This document shows positions 44,149-53,769 of a DNA stretch of 64,000 nt, in pieces. Made by a program: the position numbers and the translations under genes. How positions within the stretch are numbered: the stretch's first letter is position 1; each line of letters begins with the position of its first letter. Source of the DNA: an uncultured Arenicella sp. (GTDB taxonomy: Bacteria > Pseudomonadota > Gammaproteobacteria > Arenicellales > Arenicellaceae). The notes below the pieces were generated by a model. It saw only the letters and a list, made by a program, of their open reading frames with translations. It did not search any database and had not been told where the DNA came from. The stretch covers positions 16,792 to 80,791 of the forward strand of contig CALJWL010000030.1 of the NCBI GenBank assembly GCA_937974565.1. The letters are read 5' to 3'.

Positions 44149-44495
44149 GTGCAACAATAATTGTCACTCGAAAACAAAGATTGGCGGCTTTAATCCAGTT
44201 TGTAAATAAGTTATAAATAGTATTAAATCAATGTTCAATTATGTCACTAAAAGTGTGGTTCACCGCAATGTACGCCGACTGAAACACGATCAGGCTGATA
44301 CCATTAATTTAATACCACCAACAATATAATACGACCAACTAAGTCGATTTATTATCGGCTTCTGGGGCTAAACTTTTAAATAAAAACAATAATATATTAA
44401 ACATGTTTATTGACGCTCGTAAAACCCAACCTGCGACCTTCCCAATGATGTCTAAGGCAGCATCAACATCAGTAGCGGCCCGTGATCCAAACCTA
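44149..44495. other. Non-coding gap between cobC and the lipoprotein gene
   Basis: This AT-rich stretch has no convincing gene. TTGGCG (44181) and TAAATA (44203) could form a weak promoter with a 16-bp spacer. A small stem-loop, AAGTCGAT/ATCGGCTT (44341-44361), has no T tract. An in-frame ATG at 44403 could extend the next gene upstream, but the extension is not signal-like. Confidence 0.4.
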
Positions 44496-45104
44496 ATGCC
44501 TTCATGGAATATTATAAATAAGTACTTTACTAGTCTTCTAGTATCACTGTGGCTTACCGCCTGTACCCCAGTGCAAGAACCCGCTCCGCCTGAACCCACG
44601 CCTCAATCAGCGCCTCAAGTGATTAAAATTTTGAGTGCAAAACCCATTAAAAATGCGTCAAAAAAACAGATACTCTTTGCACAGTCGGCACTCAATAAGT
44701 TAGGGTATCGTGTTGGCCCTGTGGATGGTATATGGGGGCCATGGTCGGCAAGAGAAATTCGTAATTTCGAGACTCAACAAAAAATCGAAACCGCAAACGG
44801 TTTTTTATCAGAGCTTAACTTAGACAGGCTTGCTAAAGAAAGCGGGCTAGACACTGAAGCATTCGCCTCAATAAGTACGCAAAAAAAAGACATCGCATCA
44901 AAGCTTGACGGCAAGCTCGCTGATACTGGCCCACAATTGGTGATTGTTGAAAAAGATCGCAATGTATTCATTGAAGCCAATCCCTACTCCGAAAAGATAC
45001 AAACCTTAAAATCGGGCACCGGAATCTATGTTATTAGTGAAAAAGAAGGTTGGTATGAAGTCGAACTGATTAACCGAAAAAAAGGCTACATACAGTCAAA
45101 TTAA
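44496..45104 (+). CDS. Lipoprotein with peptidoglycan-binding-like and SH3-like domains
   Basis: I start this at the ATG that gives a clean lipoprotein signal: MPSWNIINKYFTSLL, then LTAC with lipidated Cys23 (202 residues). A longer in-frame start 93 bases upstream would bury the signal. A Pro-rich linker follows. Residues about 50-110 resemble the PG_binding_1 fold (AQSALNKLGYRVGPVDGIWGP and TRREIRNFQ-like spacing). The C-terminal 60 residues look like a bacterial SH3 domain (NVFIEANPYSEKIQTLKSG and GWYEVELINRKKGYI). It should sit in the periplasm bound to membrane and wall. The TPR/Sel1 gene follows on the same strand after 132 bases. Function unknown. Confidence 0.8.
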   Translation: MPSWNIINKYFTSLLVSLWLTACTPVQEPAPPEPTPQSAPQVIKILSAKPIKNASKKQILFAQSALNKLGYRVGPVDGIWGPWSAREIRNFETQQKIETANGFLSELNLDRLAKESGLDTEAFASISTQKKDIASKLDGKLADTGPQLVIVEKDRNVFIEANPYSEKIQTLKSGTGIYVISEKEGWYEVELINRKKGYIQSN

Positions 45105-45236
45105 GGCTCTTTTAGACTCGATAACTGTGCCAGTGGCTATGGTATAGTACTCGCAATGCCAGTTGCCACCATTGTTTTGCTCAAATAACTGCACTGAAAA
45201 TTGTCTAAGGGCCGTGCCTAATCAAAGCTAACTGTA

Positions 45237-46994
45237 ATGTCTAATCCTCCCTCAAGATCTGAAATTGAGTCTGCCTTATCTGGGCACACCAAAAAACTTA
45301 AAGCCAAGCCTCACGCACAAACCAACACAAGCTTTGAATTTGGAGAACAACCAAGGCGACAGCAAGTGATTGGTGGTGACTTAGCGGGCGTCAACCAACG
45401 AAAAAAATTTGGCTTACTCAGTCGTCACAGCAGTGTGAGCTTAGTTAATTGGGCGGCTGGCTCTATTATTTTATTGATCATGGCCGCATTTTTTTGGCCA
45501 CAAAAGAAAGATTCTATTACAGAAATTGCAAAAAAAATTGATGAGAACCAAATAGTCGAAATTGAAGATCAAACCATTATTCAAGCGGTTAATGGCACTT
45601 CAAACTTTGCCCGTGAAACCGATATTTCACGGGCCGAAGAATATCGGGCTCAAGACAAAATAGACGCTAAAATAGACGCTCTATTAACAGTGGCAAACGA
45701 ACACATCCGTGCTAGACAGTTTACTCGGCCTGAAAAGTCAAATGCCGTTCTAGTGTACAGAAGAGTGCTTGAGTTAAGTCCCAACAATGCCGACGCCACA
45801 GAAGGATTAGATAAAATCAAGCAACACTTTCTTTATAACGGCGTGAATGCATTAAACGCGGCTAAACCAGCCTTAGCGACCAGCAATTTGCAACGTTTGG
45901 CTTTTGTTGACCCAAACTCATCTGAATATGATGAGCTAAAATTCTCACTTGATGAATATAAGATAGATCAAGAAGTAACCAGTTTACTGAAAAAAGCAAC
46001 GCAGGCTTTCTCCCAAGGAAACCTTATTCTTCCGGCTAGGCAAAGCGCCCTTAGTTATTATCAACAGGCCTTGGTTCTCAGAGAAGGTAACAAAGCGGCA
46101 AAAGACGGCATTAAAAACATTGCTGACGACTTTATTGAACAAGCTAACGGCTCGGTGTTATCAGGTGAATTTGAAGCCGCATCAGCACAACTTGCGACCG
46201 TCGGTCTTATCGACCCAGATCACAAATCAATACCCTTGATCGAAGCCATGATCGCAAGAGCCAAACCGTTAGCCGAGCAAGCTCGGCAAAATCAAGCGGC
46301 CGAACTGGCCCTCTCTACTGAGTCAAGCAGAGAAGAGTTTGATGAGCTGGCGGTAAAGCCATCAACACAGGGAGCAGCCTTTGCAACAAACCCTAATATT
46401 AAAAATACCGCAGACGATCCGCCCATTGTTACTACCTCTGATTCATTACCCAGCGACACCGTAAGTTTAACTAAAACACCTGCTCGTCAAGCCAGTGAAC
46501 AGGAATTGTTTGACCAACAATATCTAAAACAAGGTCTAGATGCCTATTACAGTGGCGAGTATACAACCGCCGCTTCGCTGCTACAGCCTCTAGCAGATAA
46601 AGGTGTGGCTCGCGCGCAAATGCGTCTTGCTTATATGCACTATTTAGGCCGTGGTTTTCAACGAAACCGCACCAAAGCCGGTGAGATTGTAAGGTCCGCC
46701 CTGCCCGCCATCAGGCGATTTGCTAACGAAGGCCGTGGCTGGGCGCAATCGGATCTCGGCAGTCTTTATGAAGATGGTTTGGTATTGCCTCGCGACTATG
46801 GTGAAGCTGTTTATTGGTATCGCACAGCCGCTGAAAAAGGTTACGCTGGCGCACAAACCAACTTAGGGATCATGTACGCACGAGGTCGCGGTGTTAGCTC
46901 AAGTCGGCGCACAGCGGTTGAATGGTTTCAACGCGCGGCCAAACAAGGCGACACCGTAGCGAAACGCAACCTAGAGGCAATGGGCGTGAACTGA
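45237..46994 (+). CDS. Membrane-anchored TPR/Sel1 repeat protein
   Basis: This is a 585-residue protein of unknown function. A polar N-terminal region (1-68) with basic residues is followed by a single membrane helix (about 69-87, ending FFWPQKK), so most of the protein faces the periplasm. A helical TPR-like part spans about 130-330 (YRRVLELSPNNADA and similar). A low-complexity linker (340-430) leads to Sel1 repeats at about 445-585: GLDAYYSGEYTTAASLLQP, ARAQMRLAYMHYLGRG, GWAQSDLGSLYEDGLVLP and AGAQTNLGIMYARGRGV. Such proteins scaffold envelope complexes. It may work with the wall-binding lipoprotein just upstream. Confidence 0.88.
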   Translation: MSNPPSRSEIESALSGHTKKLKAKPHAQTNTSFEFGEQPRRQQVIGGDLAGVNQRKKFGLLSRHSSVSLVNWAAGSIILLIMAAFFWPQKKDSITEIAKKIDENQIVEIEDQTIIQAVNGTSNFARETDISRAEEYRAQDKIDAKIDALLTVANEHIRARQFTRPEKSNAVLVYRRVLELSPNNADATEGLDKIKQHFLYNGVNALNAAKPALATSNLQRLAFVDPNSSEYDELKFSLDEYKIDQEVTSLLKKATQAFSQGNLILPARQSALSYYQQALVLREGNKAAKDGIKNIADDFIEQANGSVLSGEFEAASAQLATVGLIDPDHKSIPLIEAMIARAKPLAEQARQNQAAELALSTESSREEFDELAVKPSTQGAAFATNPNIKNTADDPPIVTTSDSLPSDTVSLTKTPARQASEQELFDQQYLKQGLDAYYSGEYTTAASLLQPLADKGVARAQMRLAYMHYLGRGFQRNRTKAGEIVRSALPAIRRFANEGRGWAQSDLGSLYEDGLVLPRDYGEAVYWYRTAAEKGYAGAQTNLGIMYARGRGVSSSRRTAVEWFQRAAKQGDTVAKRNLEAMGVN

Positions 46995-47038
46995 GTCACC
47001 AATTAGCTCATGGCATTGGTTTCATCAATCGCAACTTC

Positions 47039-47848
47039 TTAAGTAATGGATTCAGGCATGTATTTTATAGCGTTAAATTCGGGTTCTGGGTATTCGCATT
47101 TCATGCCTTTAAGCGTATCTCTGACAACACTGGCAATCATCACATCTCTAAACGCACGGTTTTCTGCTGGCACCACATACCAAGGCGCTTGTTCACTCGC
47201 GCAGTGGGTCAGCGCCGCCTCAAATGCAGTCATATATTCAGACCACAGCTTACGTTCATCTAAGTCGCCAGGGTTAAATTTCCAGTTCTTTTCTGGTCGC
47301 TCAAGCCGACTCTTGAAACGTTGAAGCTGATATTCAGGTGAAATATTTAACATAAACTTCAATACTTTAGTTCCACCATCACTAATCAGAGACTCGAAAT
47401 TATTAATGTGTTGATAACGTCGAGTAATCGTGTCTTCATCGGCCCAATCGTGAACTTTTACGATCAAAACATCCTCGTAATGAGATCGATTAAACATCGT
47501 AATATCCCCACTTTTTGGGACAGCGGCATGCACCCGCCATAAGAAATCATGAGCAAGTTCACGTTTTGTTGGGCTCTTGAAACTGTGTACAAGGCAACCT
47601 TGTGCGTTTAAGTTTAGGCTTAACTTTCCAATCGTGCTGTCTTTACCAGCCGCATCCATCGCCTGTAAAACAATCAATAGCGATTGTTTTGATTCGGCAT
47701 ACAGGGTTTCTTGCAATTCAGCGAGTTCTTGCCATAATTTAGTGCGCATTTTTTTAAGCGTTTTATCACTCTCACCGGCGTCTTCAAAGGTAGCAAATTT
47801 TGTTAGATCAACCTTCTGACCCGTAAGTTTGTATTTAGAAAAGTCCAT
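47039..47848 (-). CDS. ppk2: Polyphosphate kinase 2 family protein
   Basis: PPK2 enzymes transfer phosphate between polyphosphate and nucleotides. The 269 residues have Walker A (QAMDAAGKDST, with Asp65 and Lys69), the lid segment SFKSPTKRELAHDFLWRVHAAVP and Walker B (FNRSHYEDVL). The C-terminal part includes RPEKNWKFNPGDLDERKLWSEY and WYVVPAENRAFRD. The size and the KFNPGDLDER segment fit single-domain PPK2 proteins that phosphorylate AMP and/or ADP (class I or III); which nucleotide is preferred is not clear. It stands alone, convergent with the TPR/Sel1 gene and divergent from ccmA. Confidence 0.93.
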   Translation of the reverse strand: MDFSKYKLTGQKVDLTKFATFEDAGESDKTLKKMRTKLWQELAELQETLYAESKQSLLIVLQAMDAAGKDSTIGKLSLNLNAQGCLVHSFKSPTKRELAHDFLWRVHAAVPKSGDITMFNRSHYEDVLIVKVHDWADEDTITRRYQHINNFESLISDGGTKVLKFMLNISPEYQLQRFKSRLERPEKNWKFNPGDLDERKLWSEYMTAFEAALTHCASEQAPWYVVPAENRAFRDVMIASVVRDTLKGMKCEYPEPEFNAIKYMPESIT

Positions 47849-48031
47849 ACGTTTTTATTCCGAGTTTGTATCTGTTGTTTCGAAATGCATTTTAATCGCG
47901 CATTCGATTAATAATAAATCACACGTCAAATAATATGATAAGAAGCCTTCCAGCTTAAATGCTAAAATATTCAACACTCTTACATGCTATTGATAAATTC
48001 GATGGTTTGCAAAATCTCTTTGGTCTAATTC

Positions 48032-48712
48032 ATGCCAAACGCCGAATCAAATTCAAGATCACCCAGTACCACCGAAAAACTCATTTCGGTCACGAATTTG
48101 TGCTGCTCACGTGGCGAGAGAGTCTTGTTCAACGACCTTAGCTTTACCGCAAATACAGGCGAATGTGTGCATATTGTTGGCCCCAATGGCACAGGAAAAA
48201 CCACTTTACTTCGAACATTGTGTGGTTTAAACGGTTCCGATAAAGGCGACATTCGTTGGCTAGGCCAACCCATTTCTTTAAGTGACGCATTTACACATCA
48301 GGCTGTTTATATCGGTCATAAAGACGCCCTAAAAAATGAGTTAACTGCCTTACAAAATTTGCGTTTTAATCAACAGCTGGAATCCATTCACGACGAAGAC
48401 GCACTTGAAAACAGTTTATTACGCTTAAAAATACTAGCGTGTGCTGACCTGCCAGTTCAAGCACTGTCCTTTGGCCAACGTAGGCGGCTTGCCTTTGCAA
48501 AGCTGTTGTTGTACCCGAAATCTGTATGGATATTAGATGAACCATTTACCGGCATTGATGCCCACGGCAGAACGTTGATTGAAAATCTTTGCGTGCGGCA
48601 ATTAAAAGACGGCGGCACCATCATTATGACTCACCATCGTAGTTTGCAAGAAACTGCGTTAAGAACTTACAGTAAAGAAGTCTTTATCCAGCCTCAAGAG
48701 TCGATTCTATGA
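48032..48712 (+). CDS. ccmA: Haem exporter ATP-binding protein CcmA
   Basis: CcmA is the ATPase of the CcmAB(C) complex that frees holo-CcmE for cytochrome c assembly. The 226 residues contain Walker A (GPNGTGKTT), the CcmA-like signature LSFGQRRRLAFAKL and Walker B (VWILDEPFTGID), with the switch His in MTHHRSL. The first 15 residues are polar and slightly longer than in E. coli. The stop overlaps the ccmB start (ATGA). It is the first gene of a full ccmA-I run. Confidence 0.95.
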   Translation: MPNAESNSRSPSTTEKLISVTNLCCSRGERVLFNDLSFTANTGECVHIVGPNGTGKTTLLRTLCGLNGSDKGDIRWLGQPISLSDAFTHQAVYIGHKDALKNELTALQNLRFNQQLESIHDEDALENSLLRLKILACADLPVQALSFGQRRRLAFAKLLLYPKSVWILDEPFTGIDAHGRTLIENLCVRQLKDGGTIIMTHHRSLQETALRTYSKEVFIQPQESIL

Positions 48713-49389
48713 ATGCGTTGTTGTTAAATACCCTAACGCTCTATTTTCGACGAGAATGGCAACTGATGTTCCGCAACACCGGAACACTGGTTCAACCATT
48801 GGTATTTTTTGTCATTATCGCTCTACTCTTTCCCTTCAGCCTACCGGTTGATCTTGATCTACTGGAGAAAATTGGAGGTGGGGTAATTTGGGTCTCCGCC
48901 GTATTAGCCACACTATTAAGCCTCGAACGTATGTTTCATGGCGATTATCTAGATGGCACCCTTGAACAATTGTTAATTCACCACCGTTATTTACCGTTAG
49001 CCGTGTTAGGTAAAGTAATAGCACATTGGTCTGCAACCGGCTTATTATTAAGTCTGATGAGCCCTTTTCTTTGCCTCGCATTTAATGTACCTGTTGAGCA
49101 AATTTGGGTATTATTTATCGGCCTTATGCTGGGCACTCCAAGCCTGACGTTACTCGGCGCGATTGGGGCGGCATTAACGGTCACATTACACCGTGGCGGT
49201 GTGCTGATTGCCATTATCATTTTACCGCTTTATATCCCTGTTTTAATTTTTGGTGCGGGCATGTTAAGTCAACAAGTTCAAGGCTTAGAAATACTGAGTC
49301 AAATATACACGCTAGCGGCGATATTAGTCTTAGCACTAACGTTAGCACCGTTTGCGATCGCCGCTGCATTAAAGGCGACCATCAATTAA
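48709..49389 (+). CDS. ccmB: Haem exporter permease CcmB
   Basis: CcmB is the membrane subunit paired with CcmA. The 226-residue protein is normal in length and has about six predicted helices. FRREWQLMFRN near the N-terminus, LSLERMFHGDYLDGTLEQLL and PLYIPVLIFGAG are typical of the family. The ATGA overlap with ccmA couples their translation. An open frame in another register across its 3' half is the upstream shadow of ccmC. Confidence 0.95.
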   Translation: MNALLLNTLTLYFRREWQLMFRNTGTLVQPLVFFVIIALLFPFSLPVDLDLLEKIGGGVIWVSAVLATLLSLERMFHGDYLDGTLEQLLIHHRYLPLAVLGKVIAHWSATGLLLSLMSPFLCLAFNVPVEQIWVLFIGLMLGTPSLTLLGAIGAALTVTLHRGGVLIAIIILPLYIPVLIFGAGMLSQQVQGLEILSQIYTLAAILVLALTLAPFAIAAALKATIN

Positions 49390-49433
49390 CGCACATTCAC
49401 TCTAATTTAATTCAAACCAAATCTTACGAAACC

Positions 49434-50216
49434 GTGAATCCTGTCAGCGCAACTTGGAATTTTCTTTATAAAACCTATCACAGGCTTGCCTCGCCACGTG
49501 AGTTTTACACCATTGCTCAATACACTACGCCGGTATTCGGTGTTTTAGCCTTTGTACTTTTGCTCTGTGGAGCTTATTTGGGTTTGTTTAAGGCCCCGGC
49601 TGATTATCAGCAAGGCGACAGCTTTCGTATTATATACGTTCATGTGCCAGCGGCTTGGTTATCACTAATGGTGTACGTTACCATTGCAACGGCGGCGGCA
49701 ATCGGCCTTATTTGGCGCATGAAAATGGCGTTTGTGGTCGCTATTTGCTCGGCCCCGCTTGGTGCGACATTTACAGCCTTAGCTTTAATCACGGGGTCTA
49801 TATGGGGCAAACCTATTTGGGGAACTTGGTGGACTTGGGATGCCAGGCTAACCTCTGAGCTGATTTTGTTGTTTCTCTATTTTGGTGTGATTGCCACTTA
49901 TTATGCATTTGAAGAACGTAAGACAGCCGAAAAAGCCATGGCTATGTTGGCGGTTGTCGGCGTAGTCATTGTTCCAATCATTCATTATTCCGTTGAGTGG
50001 TGGAGCAGTCTGCACCAAGGCGCTACCGTGTTTGCAGAAGGCGGTCCGCGCATGCCCGCAGACATGTTAACCCCGCTTATTTTAATGATCTTTGGGTTTA
50101 TGTTTTTCTACGGTTATGCCCTGTTTATTGCGGCGCAAAACATGGTATTGAACAATGAACGTAAAAGTAAATGGGTAAGGGAATTAGTAACGGTCAATAT
50201 CAACACAACGCATTAA
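49434..50216 (+). CDS. ccmC: Haem exporter/handling protein CcmC
   Basis: CcmC loads haem onto CcmE. I start it at GTG, giving 260 residues beginning MNPVSATWNFLYKTYHRLASPREFY, which aligns with the normal N-terminus; no ATG is available in the right place, and the longer open frame running back into ccmB does not encode CcmC-like sequence. The six-helix core includes the haem-contacting HVPAA, the WWD-type segment WGTWWTWDARLTSELIL and HYSVEWWSSLHQG. The gene starts 44 bases after ccmB. Confidence 0.93.
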   Translation: MNPVSATWNFLYKTYHRLASPREFYTIAQYTTPVFGVLAFVLLLCGAYLGLFKAPADYQQGDSFRIIYVHVPAAWLSLMVYVTIATAAAIGLIWRMKMAFVVAICSAPLGATFTALALITGSIWGKPIWGTWWTWDARLTSELILLFLYFGVIATYYAFEERKTAEKAMAMLAVVGVVIVPIIHYSVEWWSSLHQGATVFAEGGPRMPADMLTPLILMIFGFMFFYGYALFIAAQNMVLNNERKSKWVRELVTVNINTTH

Positions 50217-50262
50217 ATAATACAGCGTAACAAACGATGAAAACTGTTTAGAGTTAGAAATT

Positions 50263-50454
50263 ATGATGAATTGGGGCGAATTTTTTAACATGGGCGGTTA
50301 TGCTTTTCATGTTTGGACATCGTGGGGTTTAAGTTTAGCCAGCATGATCACAATTGTGATTTTAGGCAGACGCAAAAATGCTAAAATCAAAGCACAACTT
50401 GCCAACCAAATTAGGCGAGAAGCGAAAATTAATTCAGACAATCAGGAACAATAA
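50263..50454 (+). CDS. ccmD: Haem exporter small subunit CcmD
   Basis: CcmD is a small membrane protein that helps release holo-CcmE. The 63 residues contain one helix (about 20-36). The N-terminal GGYAFHVWTSWG segment is the family hallmark, and the basic/polar tail is typical. A second Met directly after the first is an equally possible start. Position between ccmC and ccmE confirms the call. Confidence 0.92.
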   Translation: MMNWGEFFNMGGYAFHVWTSWGLSLASMITIVILGRRKNAKIKAQLANQIRREAKINSDNQEQ

Positions 50455-50544
50455 ACTTGGCCTCGTTTTGTGTTCCATAACCACAGATTTGGTTAATGAT
50501 TTAAGATAAAGCAGAAACATCCATTCTAATAGCCAGTACATCGC

Positions 50545-51009
50545 ATGAGCCCTACTCAGAAAAAACGCTTTACAGTAATCGGTTTGGTTTTGATTGGCAT
50601 GAGCATCGCTACTTTTTTTGCGCTGCAAGCCATGCAAAGTAGTATCGAATATTTTCGTACTCCTACTCAGGTAGCCACCGATGGCGTATCACCAGAGCGG
50701 ATATATCGCGTGGCTGGTTTGGTGCGTAAAGGCTCAGTAAACAGGTTGGCGGACGGCGTGACTCAACGATTCAATATTACCGACTGCCAAAATGATATAA
50801 GCGTGCAGTACACCGGTATATTACCGGACCTTTTTCGTGAGGGCCAAGCCATTGTAACGGTTGGAAAATTCGATGCCGAACCCACTCTGATCGCCAGCCA
50901 AGTACTGGCCAAACATGATGAAAATTACGTTCCCAACGAGGCCGCTGACGCAGTCATGTTGGCGCAAGCAAATAAGTGTGATGATGCCGATGGGCCAGTC
51001 AAGTACTGA
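50545..51009 (+). CDS. ccmE: Haem chaperone CcmE
   Basis: CcmE binds haem covalently in the periplasm and passes it to apocytochrome c. The 154-residue protein has one N-terminal anchor (10-27, RFTVIGLVLIGMS) and an OB-fold domain. The haem-binding His124 and Tyr128 lie in LAKHDENYVP. GLVRKGSVNR and VQYTGILPDLFREGQ are typical of the family. The C-terminal tail after the haem site is short. It sits 90 bases after ccmD and about 160 before ccmF. Confidence 0.96.
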   Translation: MSPTQKKRFTVIGLVLIGMSIATFFALQAMQSSIEYFRTPTQVATDGVSPERIYRVAGLVRKGSVNRLADGVTQRFNITDCQNDISVQYTGILPDLFREGQAIVTVGKFDAEPTLIASQVLAKHDENYVPNEAADAVMLAQANKCDDADGPVKY

Positions 51010-51166
51010 CGAGCTTACGACCCGGTCCTTAAATTCAGCATAAACAAACCCAAAGGTCACCTGCTGCGCTATCTGTCTTATCTTAGCCGCATGGCTTACT
51101 GCCCTTGTTAACACGGACATAAAACCGACTGACAATGACAAAATTAGAAATGAAAGGCAATGAACT

Positions 51167-53155
51167 ATGTTAGGTGAACTGGGTACATTTTGTTTGGTGC
51201 TGGCTATGTGCGTGGCGTTGGCTCAATCGATATTGCCAATCGCTGGTACTGTTCGAAATCGCCAAAGCTGGATGATGTTCGGCCGTACTGCTGCCTACGT
51301 GCAATGGGCATTAGTGGTGGCCTCTTACGGAATATTGACCTACGCATTTTATATCAATGATTTTTCTATTGAGTATGTAGCCCGAACTTCTAATTTAGAC
51401 CAACCTTTGATGTACCGACTTTCGGGAGTCTGGGGTGGTCACGAAGGCTCACTTTTGTTGTGGATTTTAATGCTGAGCAGTTGGGCCGCATTAGTCGCTA
51501 AATTCAGCAAAGGTATTCCACGCGATATGGTTGCGCGAGTTATGTCTGTGCTGGGTTTCATCAGCGTGGGGTTTATGTTGTTTACTTTGGTAACATCAAA
51601 CCCGTTCACCAGACTGTTTCCAGTTCCCTTTGATGGCAGCGAACTAAACCCATTATTGCAAGACCCAGGCTTTTTAATCCATCCGCCAATGTTGTACATG
51701 GGTTACGTGGGTTTCAGTGTGGTTTTCGCCTTTGCTATCGCCGCCATGTTGAGCGGCAAACTGGACACCGCATGGGCGCGTTGGGCTCGCCCTTGGACCA
51801 CAATCGCATGGTTGTTTCTCACTATTGGTATCGTTCTAGGGAGTTGGTGGGCTTACTACGAACTCGGCTGGGGTGGTTGGTGGTTTTGGGACCCTGTTGA
51901 GAATGCGTCATTCATGCCCTGGTTAGTTGGCACAGCGTTAATTCACTCTCTGGCCGTAACGGAAAAACGCGGTGCCTTTAAAGCTTGGACCGTGCTACTG
52001 TCTATTTTGGCTTTTTCATTGAGTCTGTTAGGGACCTTTTTAGTGCGTTCCGGCGTATTAACATCCGTACATTCTTTTGCGTCAGACCCTACTCGAGGCC
52101 TGTTTATTCTCTGTGGGCTCTTAGTTGTCATCGGGGGGTCACTAGCACTGTACGCTGCACGCGCGCACAAGTTAAGCAGTAATGTTAATTACGGTTTGTT
52201 CTCCAAAGAAACCGCTTTATTGCTCAATAATGTTTTATTCGTTGTGGCGGCATTTATGGTGTTGGTGGGTACCTTAGCCCCCATCGTGTTTGACGCTTTT
52301 GGTAAAAAAATATCCGTTGGTGCGCCTTATTTCGACTTTATGTTCGCGCTATTAACCATCCCTTTGGCGTTTATTATTGGCATTGGCTCGATCAGCCGGT
52401 GGAAGCGTGATGAATTCGGTCGTTTTAAATTTCAATCCTTTATTATTCTAGTCGCCAGCCTTGCACTGGGAACCGTGACCACACTCATGCTCTCGGTTGA
52501 TCACTTTAAATGGGGGGGCTTTTTTGGCTCGTCACTCGGCATTTGGGTATTATTATGGGCTATTTACAGCCTCATTGAACGCCTGAAACATCAACAACAC
52601 TGGTTTACTGGGTTACAAAAAATACCCGCGTCAATTTGGGGGATGAGCGTTGCCCACGTTGGCGTTTCGGTGTTTATCATTGGTGTAACCCACGTTAATA
52701 CATACAGTTTAGAAAAAGATATACGTTTAGCGCCCGGGGACACTTACACGCTTGGAGACTACACTTTCACCTTCAATGGAGTGTCGCAAAAACGTGAGGC
52801 GAACTACTTAGCCAATGAAGGTGAATTTTTGATCTCAGTCGGCCCAACCGCAACCACTGATTTCAAACTGGCCCCGCAGAAACGATTTTACTCGTCCGGC
52901 AACCCAATGACGGAAGCGTCCATCAACACCACCTTGACTAGGGATGTATACGTCTCCCTAGGCGATGATTTGGGTGACGGTGCGTGGAGCATACGGTTGT
53001 ATCTAAGGTCGTTTGTGGCTTGTATCTGGTTGGGTGGTTTGCTAATGGCACTGGGCGGCATCATCGCCACTACGGACAAACGCTATCGAAAACCGGTAAA
53101 AAAAATGACCAAGCAACAATTGGCTGAAGTCGCACCCGCCCAGGTCATGCAGTAA
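51167..53155 (+). CDS. ccmF: Cytochrome c haem lyase subunit CcmF
   Basis: CcmF with CcmH(I) attaches haem to apocytochrome c. The 662 residues are close to the usual length and include about fifteen hydrophobic segments. The WWD motif reads GWGGWWFWDPVENASFMPW, and a Trp/His-rich YRLSGVWGGHEGSLLLWI segment lies earlier. A periplasmic region near the C-terminus and a final helix fit the family. The start is the ATG 15 bases after GAAAGG. No frameshift is seen. Confidence 0.96.
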   Translation: MLGELGTFCLVLAMCVALAQSILPIAGTVRNRQSWMMFGRTAAYVQWALVVASYGILTYAFYINDFSIEYVARTSNLDQPLMYRLSGVWGGHEGSLLLWILMLSSWAALVAKFSKGIPRDMVARVMSVLGFISVGFMLFTLVTSNPFTRLFPVPFDGSELNPLLQDPGFLIHPPMLYMGYVGFSVVFAFAIAAMLSGKLDTAWARWARPWTTIAWLFLTIGIVLGSWWAYYELGWGGWWFWDPVENASFMPWLVGTALIHSLAVTEKRGAFKAWTVLLSILAFSLSLLGTFLVRSGVLTSVHSFASDPTRGLFILCGLLVVIGGSLALYAARAHKLSSNVNYGLFSKETALLLNNVLFVVAAFMVLVGTLAPIVFDAFGKKISVGAPYFDFMFALLTIPLAFIIGIGSISRWKRDEFGRFKFQSFIILVASLALGTVTTLMLSVDHFKWGGFFGSSLGIWVLLWAIYSLIERLKHQQHWFTGLQKIPASIWGMSVAHVGVSVFIIGVTHVNTYSLEKDIRLAPGDTYTLGDYTFTFNGVSQKREANYLANEGEFLISVGPTATTDFKLAPQKRFYSSGNPMTEASINTTLTRDVYVSLGDDLGDGAWSIRLYLRSFVACIWLGGLLMALGGIIATTDKRYRKPVKKMTKQQLAEVAPAQVMQ

Positions 53156-53176
53156 AACACAGCGTCAAATGAGTTA

Positions 53177-53767
53177 ATGAGCATGAAAAAAAACGCGCCT
53201 GATTTAAAGCACCCGGCTAAGTATCCAACTCAATACGTAGCCCCACTGATTATTTTCATCGCCTTGGCCATGTTATTGGGTGTTGGGCTGACAATGAACC
53301 CCAAAGAGTTGCCATCGGCATTGATAAATAAGCCAGCGCCGGATTTCACTCTCCATCTACTTGGAGACCAGAGCGGCAACACTTTTAGCCCCGCCGACTA
53401 TAAAGGTAAGCGTTGGATACTCAATGTTTGGGCTTCGTGGTGCCCCTCTTGCCGCGATGAACACCCCTTGTTTAATCACATCGCACAAAACACAGATATC
53501 CCCTTGGTTGGATTGAACTATAAAGACAAACCTCAAGATGCAATTCAATGGTTAGCCGTGAGAGGCAACCCTTATCGTAAAGTTCCTAGTGACTTAAATG
53601 GTGACGTGGGCGTGGATTGGGGTGTATATGGGGCCCCAGAAACTTTTGTGATCGATGAGTTAGGGCGCATTGTATACCGTCACGCAGGCCCAATAACTCC
53701 TCAAATTGTACAATCAGAGATAGCGCCTTTTTTCCCCGAAATGCAATCTCTCATGGGGTCTAATTAA
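53177..53767 (+). CDS. dsbE: Cytochrome c maturation thiol reductase CcmG/DsbE
   Basis: This membrane-anchored thioredoxin keeps apocytochrome cysteines reduced. The 196 residues have a single helix (about 21-39), then a thioredoxin fold with active-site WCPSC (Cys89, Cys92) and the cis-Pro in GVYGAPETFVID. The usual CcmG motif is WCPTC or WCVPC-like, so the Ser is a mild variation. An ATG two codons inside is an alternative start. It begins 21 bases after ccmF and ends two bases before the ccmH ATG. Confidence 0.95.
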   Translation: MSMKKNAPDLKHPAKYPTQYVAPLIIFIALAMLLGVGLTMNPKELPSALINKPAPDFTLHLLGDQSGNTFSPADYKGKRWILNVWASWCPSCRDEHPLFNHIAQNTDIPLVGLNYKDKPQDAIQWLAVRGNPYRKVPSDLNGDVGVDWGVYGAPETFVIDELGRIVYRHAGPITPQIVQSEIAPFFPEMQSLMGSN

Positions 53768-53769
53768 GC

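Noticed and set aside
49104..49433. Upstream extension of the ccmC frame
   Set aside because: It lies wholly within ccmB in another register and reads as Cys/His-rich non-family sequence; CcmC homology begins only after 49434.
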